A stretch of 64,000 bases of DNA from Inia geoffrensis (GCA_036417435.1 CM070902.1:134033886-134097885); one strand, 5' to 3'. Shown: positions 1-12,820, numbered from the stretch's first letter. Translations and numbers: made by a program. Notes: a model not told the origin generated them from the sequence alone.

Positions 1-740
1 GGAGCTCCCTCGCTGTGATCTACTGATAGTCAGCCCTCGACACAAGTTGTTATTTTTTTTTAGTATTTTTTTTTTTAAGAAAAGAAAGTACTACAATTTT
101 CAGATAAACATCATTTTTACAATGCCTTCTCATCCAAGCTGTACAAATAATGGCCCTCAAGCTATTTTCATGCTGTTTATAAGGCTCTGTCCCTCTGTAA
201 CTTTGATTCAAACAAACTAAAACGTGTATATTTAATATACACACATACACACAAAATCATACCCTTATGCACGCTTTTAGAATAAATGACCATCTTCTAA
301 ATAAGAAAATTTTAACATTCAGATATATTCACAAATTTGGGGGAGAAAGTTTATAAACTGGTAATTCCCAGTTAAGGCCCTCATACTGTTTAATGATAAA
401 ATGCAAATTTATTCTTGTATGAGAATAAATTCTCGTTGCCTAAAATCCTTCGATAGGAGTGACAGTGATTTAAAATGCTTCCTTAACCCCCTTGGACAAT
501 TTAAAGTTACTGTTATGGACTATGGCTGGTAGCAGCAGTGTTTTCAATTTTGTGCTGAATTCTGGGAACATTGTTTTTGATTGGAATAAAGGAATTGATA
601 CTTGGATGTTAGAGTTCTACAATGGCTGGACATTTTCTTTTGTTTTCTAAGTTTTGTGAATGTGGGGCTAATGTAAACTAACATTTTTGTAAAAATAAAT
701 AAATACCCATCTTAACTTTAAAAAGATCTTTGAGCCTTAT
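1..740. other. KLHL8 intron 2, nothing firmly recognised
   Basis: AT-rich text with T-runs. The end 'gtaaaaataaataaataccc' includes AATAAA, giving a 3' UTR-like look, but there is no poly(A) tract or target duplication to prove a retrocopy. Confidence 0.4.
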
Positions 741-749
741 ATATGAAAT

Positions 750-1310
750 AGGAACATCAAAAAATTTGGGCTTGGCCTCTTGCCTTGCAAGATGGCCCAC
801 ACTCTGTCATGGAGTGTGTATCTCCCTGAATAAACCTTTCACTTTACTATGTCTTGCTCTTGAATTCTTGCCTGCACAAAGCCAAGAACCCACACTTGGC
901 GGCCATCCCAGGGACTCAGACATGACTTGGGATGTGACCATCCTCTCGCACCCCACTCTCTTTCCTGCAACATCTTTTCTGGTACCCAATGCGGGGCCTC
1001 AAAGGCCATAATCTCGATCCACCTATTGGGCTATGGCTCCCCTCTGAAGGGTGGCTGGGACTTATCCTGAGCCATGTAGATTCAAGTAGCCCGTTAAGTG
1101 GCAGTTGACGTCGCCTGCAGGAACTGGCAGAGACTAGTTCTCTGGCCGTGAAGAGGCGCACTGAGGCCAAGGCTTTTCCCCGCTCAGTCTTTCTCATTCT
1201 CCTATTGCTCTATGTCTTTGGACTTGAAAAGATCCACCCAGAAGACCACCAAACATCCAAATTAAGACTGTGCGGCAAGTAACTGACAACTTGGTTGGGT
1301 CTAAAGAACT
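750..1310 (+). mobile_element. Probable LTR 3' part and leader of an endogenous retrovirus
   Basis: Seen: a polyadenylation signal AATAAA at 829-834 within 'ctgaataaacctttcac', followed by a U5-like stretch and then 'tggtacccaatgcggggcc' at about 981, which resembles a tRNA primer-binding site. The GC-rich text to about 1310 would be leader. No retroviral protein is readable. This is the arrangement of a gammaretrovirus-like (ERV1) LTR and leader. The family is not named and the 5' LTR boundary is not clear. A SINE follows directly at 1318. Confidence 0.45.
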
Positions 1311-1317
1311 CCTTCCA

Positions 1318-1610
1318 GGGGGCTTATCTGGTGGTGCAGTGGTTGAGAATCTGCCTGCCAATGCAGGGGACACGGGTTTGAGCCCTGGTCTGGGAGGATC
1401 CCACATGATGCAGAGCAGCTAGGCCTGTGAGCCACAACTACTGAGCCTGCGCGTCTGGAGCCTGTGCTCCGAAACAGGAGAGGCCGCGACAGTGAGAGGC
1501 CTGTGCACCGTGATGAACAGTGGCCCTCGCTTGCCGCAACTAGAGAAAGCCCTCGCAGAGAAACGAAGACCCAGCACAGCCAAAAATAAAACAAATTAAA
1601 AAAAAAAAAA
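1318..1610 (+). repeat. CHR-type tRNA-Glu-derived SINE, mixed form
   Basis: It has the tRNA-related head with the internal promoter B-box region ('gggtttgagccctgg') and ends 'cagccaaaaataaaacaaat' plus A-tail. The middle matches the short class ('agaggccgcgacagtgagag'), while the tail has the long-class 'gccgcaactagagaaagcc'. It is therefore intermediate between the two classes seen elsewhere in this window. Confidence 0.9.
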
Positions 1611-2108
1611 CTGGGCTTTTATGCATTTATTAACTTTCCTTTGACACTATGCAGTCTCATGTTCTTAAGAGTTTATTTCTAAATGTTTCTTCTCTGGTAC
1701 ATAAATATAAGTATCAATTACCAAAAATATTTCATCAGAAATTTTAAAATGAAAGAAATCGAAGTCTAAAGACTAGATGTTTAAAACTGGGTGAAAAATA
1801 CACAAAGTACAAAATATTAGACATTATTATACCATTTAAAATCATATATATACTACAGCATATGTCCTCGATACTAGGGAATTTTCTAATTTACATTTTT
1901 ATTAGGTAAGTGAACATATGAATAATTCAAGATGCTTGGGGAAAAGAAAACATGTCAAGCTTAAACCCAAGTAGTGAAATATGTTGAATATCAACATTAA
2001 CATAATGATCCTTTATTTTTTAACAAAAGCTTGAAATACAAACTGCTAATCCAAACCTTGAGTAACTGTCCATGGATTAGCCAATAGGGATCAAAATACA
2101 ATGAAACA

Positions 2109-2411
2109 GGGACTTCCCTGGTGGTGCAGTGGTTAAGAATCCACCTGCCAACGCAGGGGACATGGGTTCGAGCCCTGGTCTGGGAAGATTCCACATGCCA
2201 CGGAGCAACTAAGCCCGTGCGCCACAACTACTGAGCCTACACTCTAGAGCCCACTAGCCACAACTACTGAATCCTGCGCGCCTAGAGCCTGTGCTCCGCA
2301 ACAAGAGAAGCCACTGCAATGAGAAGCCTGCACACCAAAACGAAGAGTAGCTCCCGCTCACTGCAACTAGAGAAAGCCTGTGCACAGCAATGAAGACCCA
2401 ATGCAGCCATA

Positions 2412-2448
<37 letters not shown>
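2109..2448 (+). repeat. CHR-type SINE (long class) ending in a TA microsatellite
   Basis: Complete long-class SINE: head 'gggacttccctggtggtgca', body with 'gccacaactactgagcc' and end 'cagccataaataaat'. The A-rich tail has turned into an uninterrupted (TA)n run of about 28 bp at 2419-2446, a likely polymorphic microsatellite. Confidence 0.95.
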
Positions 2449-2449
<1 letters not shown>

Positions 2450-2451
<2 letters not shown>

Positions 2452-3630
2452 CCATTAACTATCAGCCCTGACTTTCAAAAGGAACCTATTATCTTACATT
2501 AAAGGTCACTTACTTTTCAAGTTTTCTTTTTCCCCCCTCAACTACAACATATATTTAAAGTGTAAAATCAAGAAAGTACAGAAAAATATAAGGGAAAAAA
2601 TTTACTCACAATTCAACAAATACTGTCAACCTGTTGGCATATTTCCTTTTAACTTTTTCCCATGCATTCTGAAACATAATAGACTGTCCTGAACTTTGTC
2701 ACCTTTTCCTAAGTTTCTGAAAACTTTCAACTCTTCATGCTTATTCTACACAGTGGATGTAACACAGTTTATTTATTCTGATATCAGCCATTAAGACAAC
2801 TTTTCCATATTTTAAATATAAACAGTATCTTAGAACAGGAAGTTTTTTCAACATTTCAGAATACTTCCTTAAGATAAAATCTGAAAAGTGGAATTAATGA
2901 GTCAATAAATATAAGTTTTTTACAGCTCTTGATACATATGGCCAAACCATCCATGAAAAACAAGGAATGAATTTACATATCCATCAGCGGTGTTTGAGAA
3001 TAATCCCTTCATCAAAATTTCAAAGCAATAAATAATGTTCAATATGTTGATAACTGAACAATTTTTCAATTGATTTAATTTTTACTTCTTTGACATTTTT
3101 AGTACTTTAAAAAATCTGGCTATCCCATGAACTATTCTTTTGCAAACTGTTGTTCTTACATAGATTTACTTCATTTCTAAGTATTAATTGTATAATCCCA
3201 TTACCATGGATTGTTGAAAACAAACATACTAAAAATTTTTAAATCATTAAAAACTAAAGTATATATCAGGTTGAAATGTTTACAATTATGTCACTTAACA
3301 GTAACTCAAGCTAAATGTTTGAGACCGATATTGAAATAACAGTGTGGAAAACACATAGAACAGAAATGAAGACTGGAGGGAAAAAAGCCTATATACCCAA
3401 GTCTCCTTTTATGTACATTTATAAGCTGTATTCTAATTTTTCAGTTTAAGCCCTTGTAATTTTGCCCTTTTATCTCAATTAGATACTCTTTTTCAATAAT
3501 CCACCAATTTTATTCAGTCAGAGTAGCCATAAACATGTTTAATTGCCAGGTCAAGAAGGTGTTAAATGTATAAGACTCAATGTCTTGGCTTATAGTGAAT
3601 TACCACATCACAATGTCTAGTCACATTCAC
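2450..3630. other. KLHL8 intron 2, unassigned AT-rich DNA
   Basis: No exon, RNA gene or clear repeat. Some text ('ccatccatgaaaaacaagga', near 2947) may be highly decayed LINE. Confidence 0.4.
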
Positions 3631-3644
3631 TGTTCTACAATCTT

Positions 3645-3948
3645 TTTTTTTTTTTTTTAATAAATTTATTTATTTATTTTTGGCTGTGTTGGGTCTTCGT
3701 TTCTGTGCGAGGGCTTTCTCCAGTTGCGGCAAGTGGGGGTCACTCTTCATCGCGGTGCGCGGGCCTCTCACTGTCACGGCCTCTCCCGTTGCGGAGCACA
3801 GGCTCCAGACGCGCAGGCTCAGTAGTTGTGGCTCACGGGCTTAGTTGCTCCGCGGCATGTGGGATCTTCCCAGACCAGGGCTCGAACCCGTGTCCCCTGC
3901 ATTGGCAGGCAGTTTCTTAACCACTGCGCCACCAGGGAAGCCCCACTA
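3645..3948 (-). repeat. CHR-type SINE, minus strand
   Basis: Poly-T (the A-tail in reverse) starts at 3645 and the head 'ccaccagggaagcccc' ends about 3944. The target-site duplication ttctacaatctt is exact at 3633-3644 and 3949-3960. Confidence 0.95.
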
Positions 3949-4197
3949 TTCTACAATCTTATCTATGTTTACTTTAAAAACCTACACAATGAAAACAATA
4001 ATTTTTAGGTAGCATTTTGGGGGTCAAATAAACAAGGATCTACGGATATAAACACTCAAATGTCCCTTCTTCTGAGCAACATTAAAAATAAAATCAAAAT
4101 ACTGACTTACTATTTGAATGGACAAAAGTAGAAGTGATCATTTTATTAGACTTCTTAACACAGAATGCTTAAGTGTTAAATATAAAATCACTTTCTC

Positions 4198-4536
4198 GGG
4201 CTTCCCTGGTGGTGCAGTGGTTAAGAATCTGTCTGCCAATGCAGGGGACATGGGTTCAAGCCCTGGTCCAGGAAGATCCCACATGCTGCAGAGCAACTAA
4301 GCTCATGCACCACAACTGCTGAGCCTGTGCTCTAGAACCCGCGAGCCACAACTACTGAAGCCTGTGCACCTAGAGCCTGTGCTCCACAACAAGAGAAGCC
4401 ACCGCCATGAGAAGCCTGCACACCACAACAAAGAGTAGCCCTCGCTCACCGCAGCTAGAGAAAGCTGGCGTGCAGCAACAAAGACCCAACACAGCCAAAA
4501 ATAAAGTAAATAAAATAAATAAATTTATATTTTAAA
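4198..4536 (+). repeat. CHR-type SINE (long class)
   Basis: Full long-class copy. The exact 14-bp target-site duplication aaaatcactttctc is at 4184-4197 and 4537-4550. Confidence 0.95.
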
Positions 4537-4550
4537 AAAATCACTTTCTC

Positions 4551-7180
4551 CTTTATCACTTCTATTAGATTATGCCTGCTCTCCAGTCAGGAGTTAACTG
4601 CTACATTTATAAGGATAACCATTTTATCATTTCTACCTCTTAGAAGTATACTACTATAATGCAGTTCAAATACTTTGTTTCTCTGCAATCTTTCAGAGCA
4701 CTTATTCTTACCTGATCAGTTGAAAGTTTTGACAGCCAATAATTATAACACTTAAGAGTCTTGAACGTGTTCATTAGAATCCTATAAATACTTGTTTTTT
4801 AAAAAAAAAAAATCACAGAAACGTGCACTTTCAAAAAAAAAGCCAAACAACATGACTGAAACATAATCAGTGATGGCATCAAGAGGCGATGTAAGGGATT
4901 GTCCTCCTCTAAAAATCTCTATCAACTTCTTGAGGTAAAATTAACTATGATCTTTACCAAGGATAATGACATTTCCTCAAACTACATAAAGCATAAATAA
5001 AAGCATCTTTGTAGATGCTAGTTTTGTTGATCTACGATGTATAATTTAAGCATATGAGAGCTATGCAATACCCCTTTCAAGACAATTTCCCTCTGCCTTT
5101 TCCCCAACAAATTGTTGCCCTTAAGAATCTTCCCTCATACATAACGTTAGAGCTGCCATTAGATATACTGTTCTAAAATATTTTCACTAATACATACATA
5201 ATAATATATAAACAAGTTTTACCTTTCCCTGGAATGACCTCAAGATTATATATAATCTCCTATGTGAAGCCTTTCCAATCACCTCTCAGACATAGTTAAC
5301 AGATCCTCTCCTATGCTTCCATAAAAATATCATAAAATGACAATCACTAAATTGTATTTTAGTTAGCTGTGTATGTGCCTATCTCCAGCTAAATTTCAAA
5401 CTCCCTCAATGCAAGTACAGCACATTATTCAGATTTATTTATACTCTCCATATACTAGGGTAAGACCTTAGTAAATAACTGTTAAATGAGTTTGTTTTTC
5501 CAATATCAGTGCTCACTTTGGAATTTAAAAACACACTAATGGGCTTGCATATGAACAATAAAACCAGTTTTGATAACTGTCTTTCTAAAATGCTTGTCCT
5601 AAAAGCAATAATGATCTAATGAAGCATACTAATAAAAAAAAGGAGATGAATATATCAAAGTATAATCCTCAAGGTTATATGAATGTAAAAAGTGAAGTCT
5701 GTATTGAATAGAGCATTATAAACTACCCATAATCCTACTTGGTTTAGTTGTTCTGTGACAGTTAAATTCTGAAAGTTTAAGAAATGTTGAATTAGAATTA
5801 AGAAACAAATCCAATAACAGACCTGCTAAAAGATTAAGCTACAATTCTTTCTAATGATAAGAATATACTGTAGCAGCATTATCTAATACTTTTGGAACAA
5901 CAAGAATAGTACACATAATGATCCTAACAGCTGATTATTTATTATGTACTGAGCACTGTTATAAGGACTTCACATGTTATCAATTCACTTGTTCCTCACA
6001 AAAACCTAATCGTCATCATAATTTTACAGTTGAAAAAATAAAAATGATGGCTCCTTTAAATTAGTAAAGTTTCTCATTCCTAAATGACTTCTATCACTGC
6101 TTCAAACACAGTAATTTTGGGTTTCCACCATATTTTTTTTTCCACCATAGACTTCTGAGGTTTTCACTTCAACCTATTGCTGAAGTTACCCAATAAACAA
6201 AGAAAAGTTATGAGATTAGTTATCACTTGCCCTAAAATGGCTGTATCCTTACTTTTCACTTAAGAAAGTTTACATGCAGTAGTAAAAATTATTCTAAGAT
6301 CCAATTATAAAATGTATAAAATCAATAATATTCTATTTAATTATTTTCCAACATATACTGATATGATGAACTGATAATTTACTAAATTCAAATAATCTAT
6401 TTTACATTTTTATTTTTGTCAAATCCAGTGTGGGTTACTGAATTTCACACTTGCGCTGAAAATTAGAACAATGGCATTAGATTAAACATAATATACTATA
6501 CAGATCAGGTGTCCTACACCTACAGTTTAGGTCTTCCTTCATTAAAATTTATACATGGCTAAATTTCACATAAAGCTAGTAAAATTATTTAATAGTTTTC
6601 TTCTCAATATCTTAGTGTCCTTACATATTTGTAGGTCCTAATTAAACGTTTAAGAGAATATAGGTCATTTATTTACAGTATAACACTATACTCCTGGACA
6701 TTCTGGGCCTAAAACTCAGAATTTATACATTCAGTTTACAGACTTTTGCTGAGTGTCCCTGATCTGATTCTCTAAGGGTGTCCTCAATCCCCACAACTCT
6801 GAGCTCTAAGAACCTGGCTGATCAGGAGCAGAAAGCAAAATCTAAAAGATCCCAAAGTGGCAAATTTCATGTGGAAAATGCTGCATGTATACACATAAAT
6901 CCTCAAAAGAACTTAATATTACACTGAGAGATAAGAATAGTAAGAAGTACTTTAAATGAGCTATGGGAAACAATTAGAACACAAGCTCTTCAACACTGCT
7001 TTACCAATTTTCCAACTTTATTAAAACCGTCCTTTGTAGCAGAGCAACATGATAATATAGGCCTTAGACGAAGTTTACTAAAGACTTTTTCATCCAAGTC
7101 TAAAAAACACTCTACTTCACTATCAGGTAAAAATAAACAATCTCACTTAAAGACAGTAATATTGAAATAGAGATTAAATT
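4551..7180. other. KLHL8 intron 2: L2 and MIR pieces in unique DNA
   Basis: An L2 3' end lies at about 5225-5490 ('gaagcctttccaatcacctc' to 'aaataactgttaaatgag'). A minus-strand MIR is at about 5925-6040 ('attatgtactgagcactgtt'). Other parts are unassigned. Confidence 0.55.
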
Positions 7181-7182
7181 AC

Positions 7183-7436
7183 AGGCATATCTTGGAGATA
7201 CTGCAGGTTCAGTTCCAGACCACTGCAATAAGGCAAATATCTTAATAAAGCAAGTCACATGAATTTTTGGGTTTCCTGGTGCATATAAAAGTTATGTTTA
7301 GACTAAAAAACGCTAACCATCACCTGACAACTCAGGGCTGCCACAAACCTTCAATTTGTTTAAAACAAAGAAACAAAAAACACATTATCTGAGAAACACA
7401 ATAAAGCAAAAAAGTGCAGAAAAACAAGATATGCTT
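7183..7436. mobile_element. Tigger1-type non-autonomous DNA transposon remnant
   Basis: The left end 'caggcatatcttggagatac' and the text 'gttcagttccagaccactgc' match the mammalian Tigger1/MER family ends. The right end 'ataaagcaaaaaagtgcag...gatatgc' is the reverse-related terminus. Only the two ends remain, joined without transposase, as expected for a deletion derivative. Confidence 0.8.
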
Positions 7437-7540
7437 ACACCAGAATAGGAACACACAGTTAAACACTAGTGCAGCTACATATACAACCAAGAATTCTGAC
7501 TTCTAACCAACATCAAGAGTAAGTGAATACGTCGTTGGTT

Positions 7541-7668
7541 TTTTTTTCTTTTTTTTTTTTTGGCTGCGCCAGTCAGCATGCAGGATCTTAGTTCTCTGAC
7601 CAGGGTTCAAACCCATGTCCCCTGCAATGGAAGCATGGAGTCCTAACCACCAGACCACTAGGGAATTC
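7541..7668 (-). repeat. Short tRNA-Glu-derived SINE (CHR-1-like, about 125 bp), minus strand
   Basis: In reverse it reads head 'gggaattccctagtggtctg', B box 'gggtttgaaccctgg' and end 'ctgactggcgcagcc' plus A-tail. The repeat ccaacatcaaga at 7507-7518 and 7669-7680 is a likely target-site duplication. Confidence 0.85.
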
Positions 7669-7704
7669 CCAACATCAAGATTTTTTAATTCACAAGTTAA
7701 AAGC

Positions 7705-7824
7705 TAATTCCCTGGCAGTCCAGTGGTTAGGACTCCACGCTTTCACCGAGGAGGACGCAGGTTCAATCCCTGGTCAGGGAACTTAGATCCCGCAAGCCAT
7801 ACAGTGCAGCCAAAAAAAAAAAAA
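7705..7824 (+). repeat. Short tRNA-Glu-derived SINE (CHR-1-like)
   Basis: Head 'taattccctggcagtccagt', B box 'ggttcaatccctgg', end 'cagtgcagcc' plus A-run. It lies only 37 bp from an inverted copy at 7541-7668, so the pair could fold back in a transcript. Confidence 0.9.
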
Positions 7825-8142
7825 GCTTACCTGGTCAACAGCAATTTATCCATTTCACAAATAATAACTATTTGTTGTTTTAGGGCTCCAGAACTTTCAG
7901 AAGTGAAACTAAGAAATAGTGAATATCAACATTTAATTAGTATAATAATTTTATCTTATGCTAGGTTCCCTTTACTTACCCTCCCTTATGTCCCTTCCCC
8001 TTCAATGTAATAAAGGGTTGAAACTAAAACCGTTCTGACTATAATAAGTAAAGCACCAAAAATTTGCCTTGCGTGGTTATGGAAAACTTTATTTTATATA
8101 ATACACTGAAGAGGTTGAGGAAAGAAAAAAAGACTGTCTCAC

Positions 8143-8515
8143 CTTCAATGTGATATCACAGAGTTCTCCATTTTCATAAAACTGAAGAAGAGAACCATGA
8201 AAATCTTTCCAAGCTTCATTTGCTTCAAAGATAAAGGAATCTTCTCCATCACCATCACCAAGTGAAGGTCTGTTCTTTATTTGCTGGTGCTGTTGCCTTT
8301 TCCCCTTTGTGAAGCGATTCCTAGCTTGTTTTGCATTCATAGATTCTGAAGCCATTTGTAACACTCTTCTTTTAATACAGCTCTATTCTCAAACATCCCA
8401 TTTACTCTTTTGTAAAGGACGGGGAAAAGGTAGATGGGGAGAAGGTAGATGCAGTCCACTAAACTTCAGACATTTTTCAGAACCTACTCAACTGCCACTG
8501 TCCAGTTAGCTGAGA
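8143..8515 (-). CDS. KLHL8: KLHL8 exon 2: first coding exon, with 5' UTR part
   Basis: Seen: on the minus strand a run of about 13 T followed by CAG gives an acceptor just before 8515. Bases 8515-8356 are 5' UTR, ATG is at 8353-8355, and 71 codons run to an AAG at 8145-8143 followed by the donor GTGAGA. The peptide starts MASESMNAKQARNRFTKGKR, then has a basic/Gln-rich stretch, an acidic DGDGEDS patch and FIFEANEAWKDFHGSLLQFY near residues 41-60, ending at ENGELCDITLK. This matches the N terminus of mammalian KLHL8 (about 620 residues in human) closely; residues from about 50 on begin the BTB domain. Known: KLHL8 is a BTB-BACK-Kelch adaptor that brings substrates, including rapsyn, to CUL3 ubiquitin ligase. 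The in-frame ATG three codons upstream (8362-8364) is a less likely start because the family begins MAS. BACK and Kelch exons lie beyond the left edge. The exon is intact. The ORF's extra residues after codon 71 are read-through into the intron. Confidence 0.95.
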
Positions 8516-9770
8516 CTGAAAAAAAAAAACAAAACACACATAAAACAACCACTCAAAAAATGATTACTAGAAATTAATGTTTACCAATACCATATATGTA
8601 AAATGACCATATAAATCACTGTTGAAAGAAGAACAGGCGACTTTATATTTTTATACTAAATGTCACATAAGCCACCTCAGCTAATTGTATAAGTGAAGGG
8701 ACTCCTTTAAAATCTAGTTGGAAAATTGTGGGAAGATGGTGGAGTAGAAGCACAAGGAATCTGTCTCCCCACATAGACAACAACTGCACTGACAGAATCT
8801 GTCTGATGTAACCGTTTTGAAACTCTGGAGTCTGCTGAAGGATTACAACTTCCAGAAGACTTAGTAAATTAGAGTTGACTTTGGTCAATTTCAGCTCTGT
8901 GTACAGTAGCAGCTGCCCACCCTCAGTCATGTGGCAAGCAGTTGTGCATGTGTTTCTGGAGCAGCTTGCACAGAGTTTACAGAAGCCACAGTAGGCAAGA
9001 AGGACTCTATCCTCTGAATATCAGGGATCTCTCCTCTGATTGCTCACTACTGTTTCTGATCACAGAGGTGCAAAGAGGTGGCCAGCCACTGTTACTGCAC
9101 CTCCTCCAACTGTTGCAGGCCCCTCCCTCTCATCTGAAGTGACTTCCAGGATATTTTAAAGGCTGGTGCCCTTTACCGCTGCATTTTTCACTATTTCCCT
9201 TTTTAGAAGGAAGACACTAAAGACTAAGACATTAAAAAACAACTGCATATACAAGGAAAATCAGAAAGTGACCATGCATGCCCAGGAAAAGGCTCAGAAA
9301 AGATCTGAGAAGACTTTAAGTTTAAACCTCAAGCTGATCTTAATCATAAAGACAGCCCACAACAATTAAAAAAAAAAAAAAAAAGCCAAACAACAAAAAA
9401 GAACAAGAAGCCTTAAGGAATAGGGAAAAATCTGATTTTCAGAGCTACCACATTATTAGACTCAAACATCTAGTATTTAACAACCAAAAAAATTAAAGCA
9501 TACAAAGAAACAGAAAAGTATGGCCTATTCAAGGGGAAAAATAAATCAACAGAAACTGTCTCTGTCTAGTAAAAATGCGATTAGTTCTTTTTCAAAGACT
9601 TTAAAAAGACTGTCTTGAAGATGCTCAAAGAACTAAAGGAAGATGTGAACAAAGTCATTTGTGTTAACAAAATGGAACTATCAATAGAGAAGCAGAAAAC
9701 CTAAAAAGGAACCACAGAGAGATTCTGGAACTGGAATATTAATAACTGAAATTAAAAATTCATTAGAGGG

Positions 9771-10104
9771 GGGCTTCCCTGGTGGCACAGTGGTTAAGAA
9801 TCCACCTGCCAATGCAGGGGACACAGGTTCAAGCCCTGGTCTGGGAAGATCTCACATGTCATGGAGCAACTAAGCCTGTGCACCACAATTACTGAGCCTA
9901 CGCTTTAGAGCCCACTAGCCACAACTACTGAAGCCCACACACCTAGAGCCTGTGCTCCACAACAAGAGAAGCCACCGCAATGAAAGCCACAATGAAGCCA
10001 CCACGCACCACAACAAAGAGTAGACCCCGCTCGCCACAACTAGAGAAAGCCCACGTGCAGCAATGAAGATGCAATGCAGCCAAAAATAAATAAATAAATG
10101 TAAA
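9771..10104 (+). repeat. CHR-type SINE (long class) inside L1
   Basis: Complete long-class copy inserted in the ORF1 region of the 8730 L1. Exact 17-bp target-site duplication aaaaattcattagaggg at 9754-9770 and 10105-10121. Confidence 0.95.
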
Positions 10105-12470
10105 AAAAATTCATTAGAGGGATTTGAAGGCAGATCTGGGCAGGTAGAAAAAAGATTTAGCAAAGTTGAAGCTAAGACAATTAAAATTATCAAGTCTGAC
10201 AAAGATTGAAGAAACATAAACAGTACCTAAGGAACCTGTGGGACACCATCAAACAGATCAACATACATATCATGAGAGTCCTAGAAGTATAAAAGACAGA
10301 GAAGCGGGCAGAGAGAATATCTGAAGAAATACTGGCTGAAAACATCCCAAATTTAATGAAAGACATGAACATAAACATCCAAGAGACTCCAAAAAATATG
10401 ACCTCAAAGAGACCCACACCAAGACATATTATAATCAAACTTCCAAAAAGCTAAAGAGAGAATCTTGAAAACAAAAAGAGAAGTGAATCATCACATACCA
10501 GTCATCTCAATAAGATTATCAGCAGATTTCTCATCAGAAACTTTGGAGGCCAAAAGACAATGGGCGGTTATGTTAAAAGTACTAAAAGACAAAATTTGTC
10601 AATGAAGAATCTATATCCAGAAAAACTGTCCTTCAAAAGTGAGGGAGAAAGTAAGACAGACCCAGGTAAACAAAAGCTGAGGGAGTTCATGATCACTAGA
10701 CCTGGTCTGCAACTCAAGGGAGACCTACAAGATGAAAGAACACTAGAGTAACTCAAAGCTATATGAATATAAAAGTAAATACATGGGTAATTAGAAAAGC
10801 TAGTATTATTGTAACAGTGGTTTGTAACTGTACTTTCTATATTTGAGAGACAAATACATTTTTAGAGAATTATTAATGTAAAAAGCTAGTTTTACTGTAA
10901 TTTTGCTTTGTTACACCAAATCATGTTTCCTACATAATTTAGGAGAATACTTAAAATAATAAGTAAAAAATAGAACTTAAATAAAATTTAAACAATTTTA
11001 ATAATTTGAATTTTTAGTTCATGTTTTTAGGCACATAATGTATAAAGATGCAATTTTGTGACATCAGCAACTGAAAAAGGTAGAGATGAAACTGTAAAGA
11101 AGCAGAGTTTTTGTCTGTTATTGAAGCTAAGCTAGTATAAATTCAAATTAGAGTATTATAATTTTAGGATGTTAAATGTAATCCTCATGATAACCACAAA
11201 GAAAATGCCTATAGAGTATACACATAAGAAAATAAGAAAGGAACTTAAACATTTCACTACAAAAAAAGATCAACTAAACACAAAAGAAGACAGTAATACA
11301 GGAAATGAGGCTCAAAAAGCTCTAAGGCACATAGGAAACAAATAGCACAATACCAGAAATAAGTCCTTCCTAATCAGTAATTACTACAAACATCAATGAA
11401 TTAAACACTCCAATCAAAAGACAGAGATTGGCAGAATGAATAAAAACACATGATCCAATTATATACTGTCTACACATGACTCATTTGAGATCCAAAAACA
11501 CAAACATGTTGAAATAAAAAGCATTGAAATAAATATTCCATGCAAACAGTCACCAAAAAAAGAGCCAAAGTGGCTACACTAGTATCAGACAAAAATAAGA
11601 TTTTAAATAAAAAATGTTACAAGAAACAAAAAAGGACAGTATATATTAATAAAAGGTTCAATACAGCAAGAATATACAATTATAAACATTTACATATATA
11701 ATGACAAGTCATGAAAACATATGGAGCAAAAACTATGAAGGGAGAAACAGACAGTTCTACAATAATAGTTGCAGACTTCAATAGCCTACTCACAATAATG
11801 AACAAAACAACCAGACATAAGTAAGGAAAGAGAGGACTTAACACAATAAACCAACTAGATCTAACAGACATATACAGAACACTACTCAACAACAGCAGAA
11901 TACACATTCTTCTCAAGTGCATGCACATGGGGCATTTTCCAGGAGAGAAAAATTAAGACTCAATAGATTTTAAAAGATAGATATGCCAAGTATCTTCTCT
12001 AACCACAACACAATGAAGTTAGAAACCAATAACAAAAAAGAAAAACGAAAAATTTACAAAATTGTGGAAATTAACACAATTTTAGACAAGTGATGGATCA
12101 AAGAAGAAATCACAGAGAAATTAGAAAATACTTAGAGACAAATGAAAACAAAAACACAACATACTAAAACGTGAGATGCAGTGAAAGCTAAGCTAATTTC
12201 CCACTAAGGGGGAAATTTAGTTTTAAACACATCAAAAAAAAAAAAAATCAAATCAACCACCTAACTTTAAAACCTCAGGAACTAGAAAAAAGACGAAAAA
12301 ACTAAACCCAAACCTAGCAGAAGGAAGTAAATAATAAAGTTTGAGCAAAGAGAAATTAAACAGAGAACAGAAAAACAATAGAGGAAAGTCAATCAAGCCA
12401 AAAGTTGGTTCTCCGAAAAGATCAACAAAATTGACAAAACTTCAGCTAGACAGACTATGAAAAAAAGAGA

Positions 12471-12808
12471 GGGACTTCCCTGGTGGTGCAGTGGCTAAGA
12501 ATACGCCTGCCAAAGAAGGGGACATGAGTTCAATCCCTGGTCCGGGAAGATCCCACATGCCGTGGAGCAACTAAGCCCATGTGCCACAACTACTGAGCCT
12601 GCGTTCTAGAGCCTGCGGGACACAGCTACTGAGCCCTTGTGCCGCAACTACTGAAGCCTGTGCGTCTAGAGCCCGTGCTCCACAAAAAGAGAAGCCACTG
12701 CAATGAGAAGCCCATGCACCACAACAAAGAGTAGCCCCTGCTCGCCGCAACTAGAGAAAGCCCCATGCAGCAACAAAGACCCAACACCGCCAAAGATAAA
12801 TAAAATTG
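12471..12808 (+). repeat. CHR-type SINE (long class) inside L1
   Basis: Full long-class copy (head 'gggacttccctggtggtgca'; end 'accgccaaagataaataaaa'). A second SINE sits directly in its A-tail at 12821. Confidence 0.93.
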
Positions 12809-12820
12809 AAAAAAAAAGAA

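Noticed and set aside
1..720. A retrocopied 3' UTR suggested by AATAAA at its end
   Set aside because: No poly(A) tract, no flanking duplication and no parent gene recognised.
4230..4265. tRNA-like boxes in the SINE heads taken as tRNA genes
   Set aside because: The A- and B-box remnants belong to tRNA-derived SINEs. No cloverleaf with an intact acceptor stem and anticodon arm is present.
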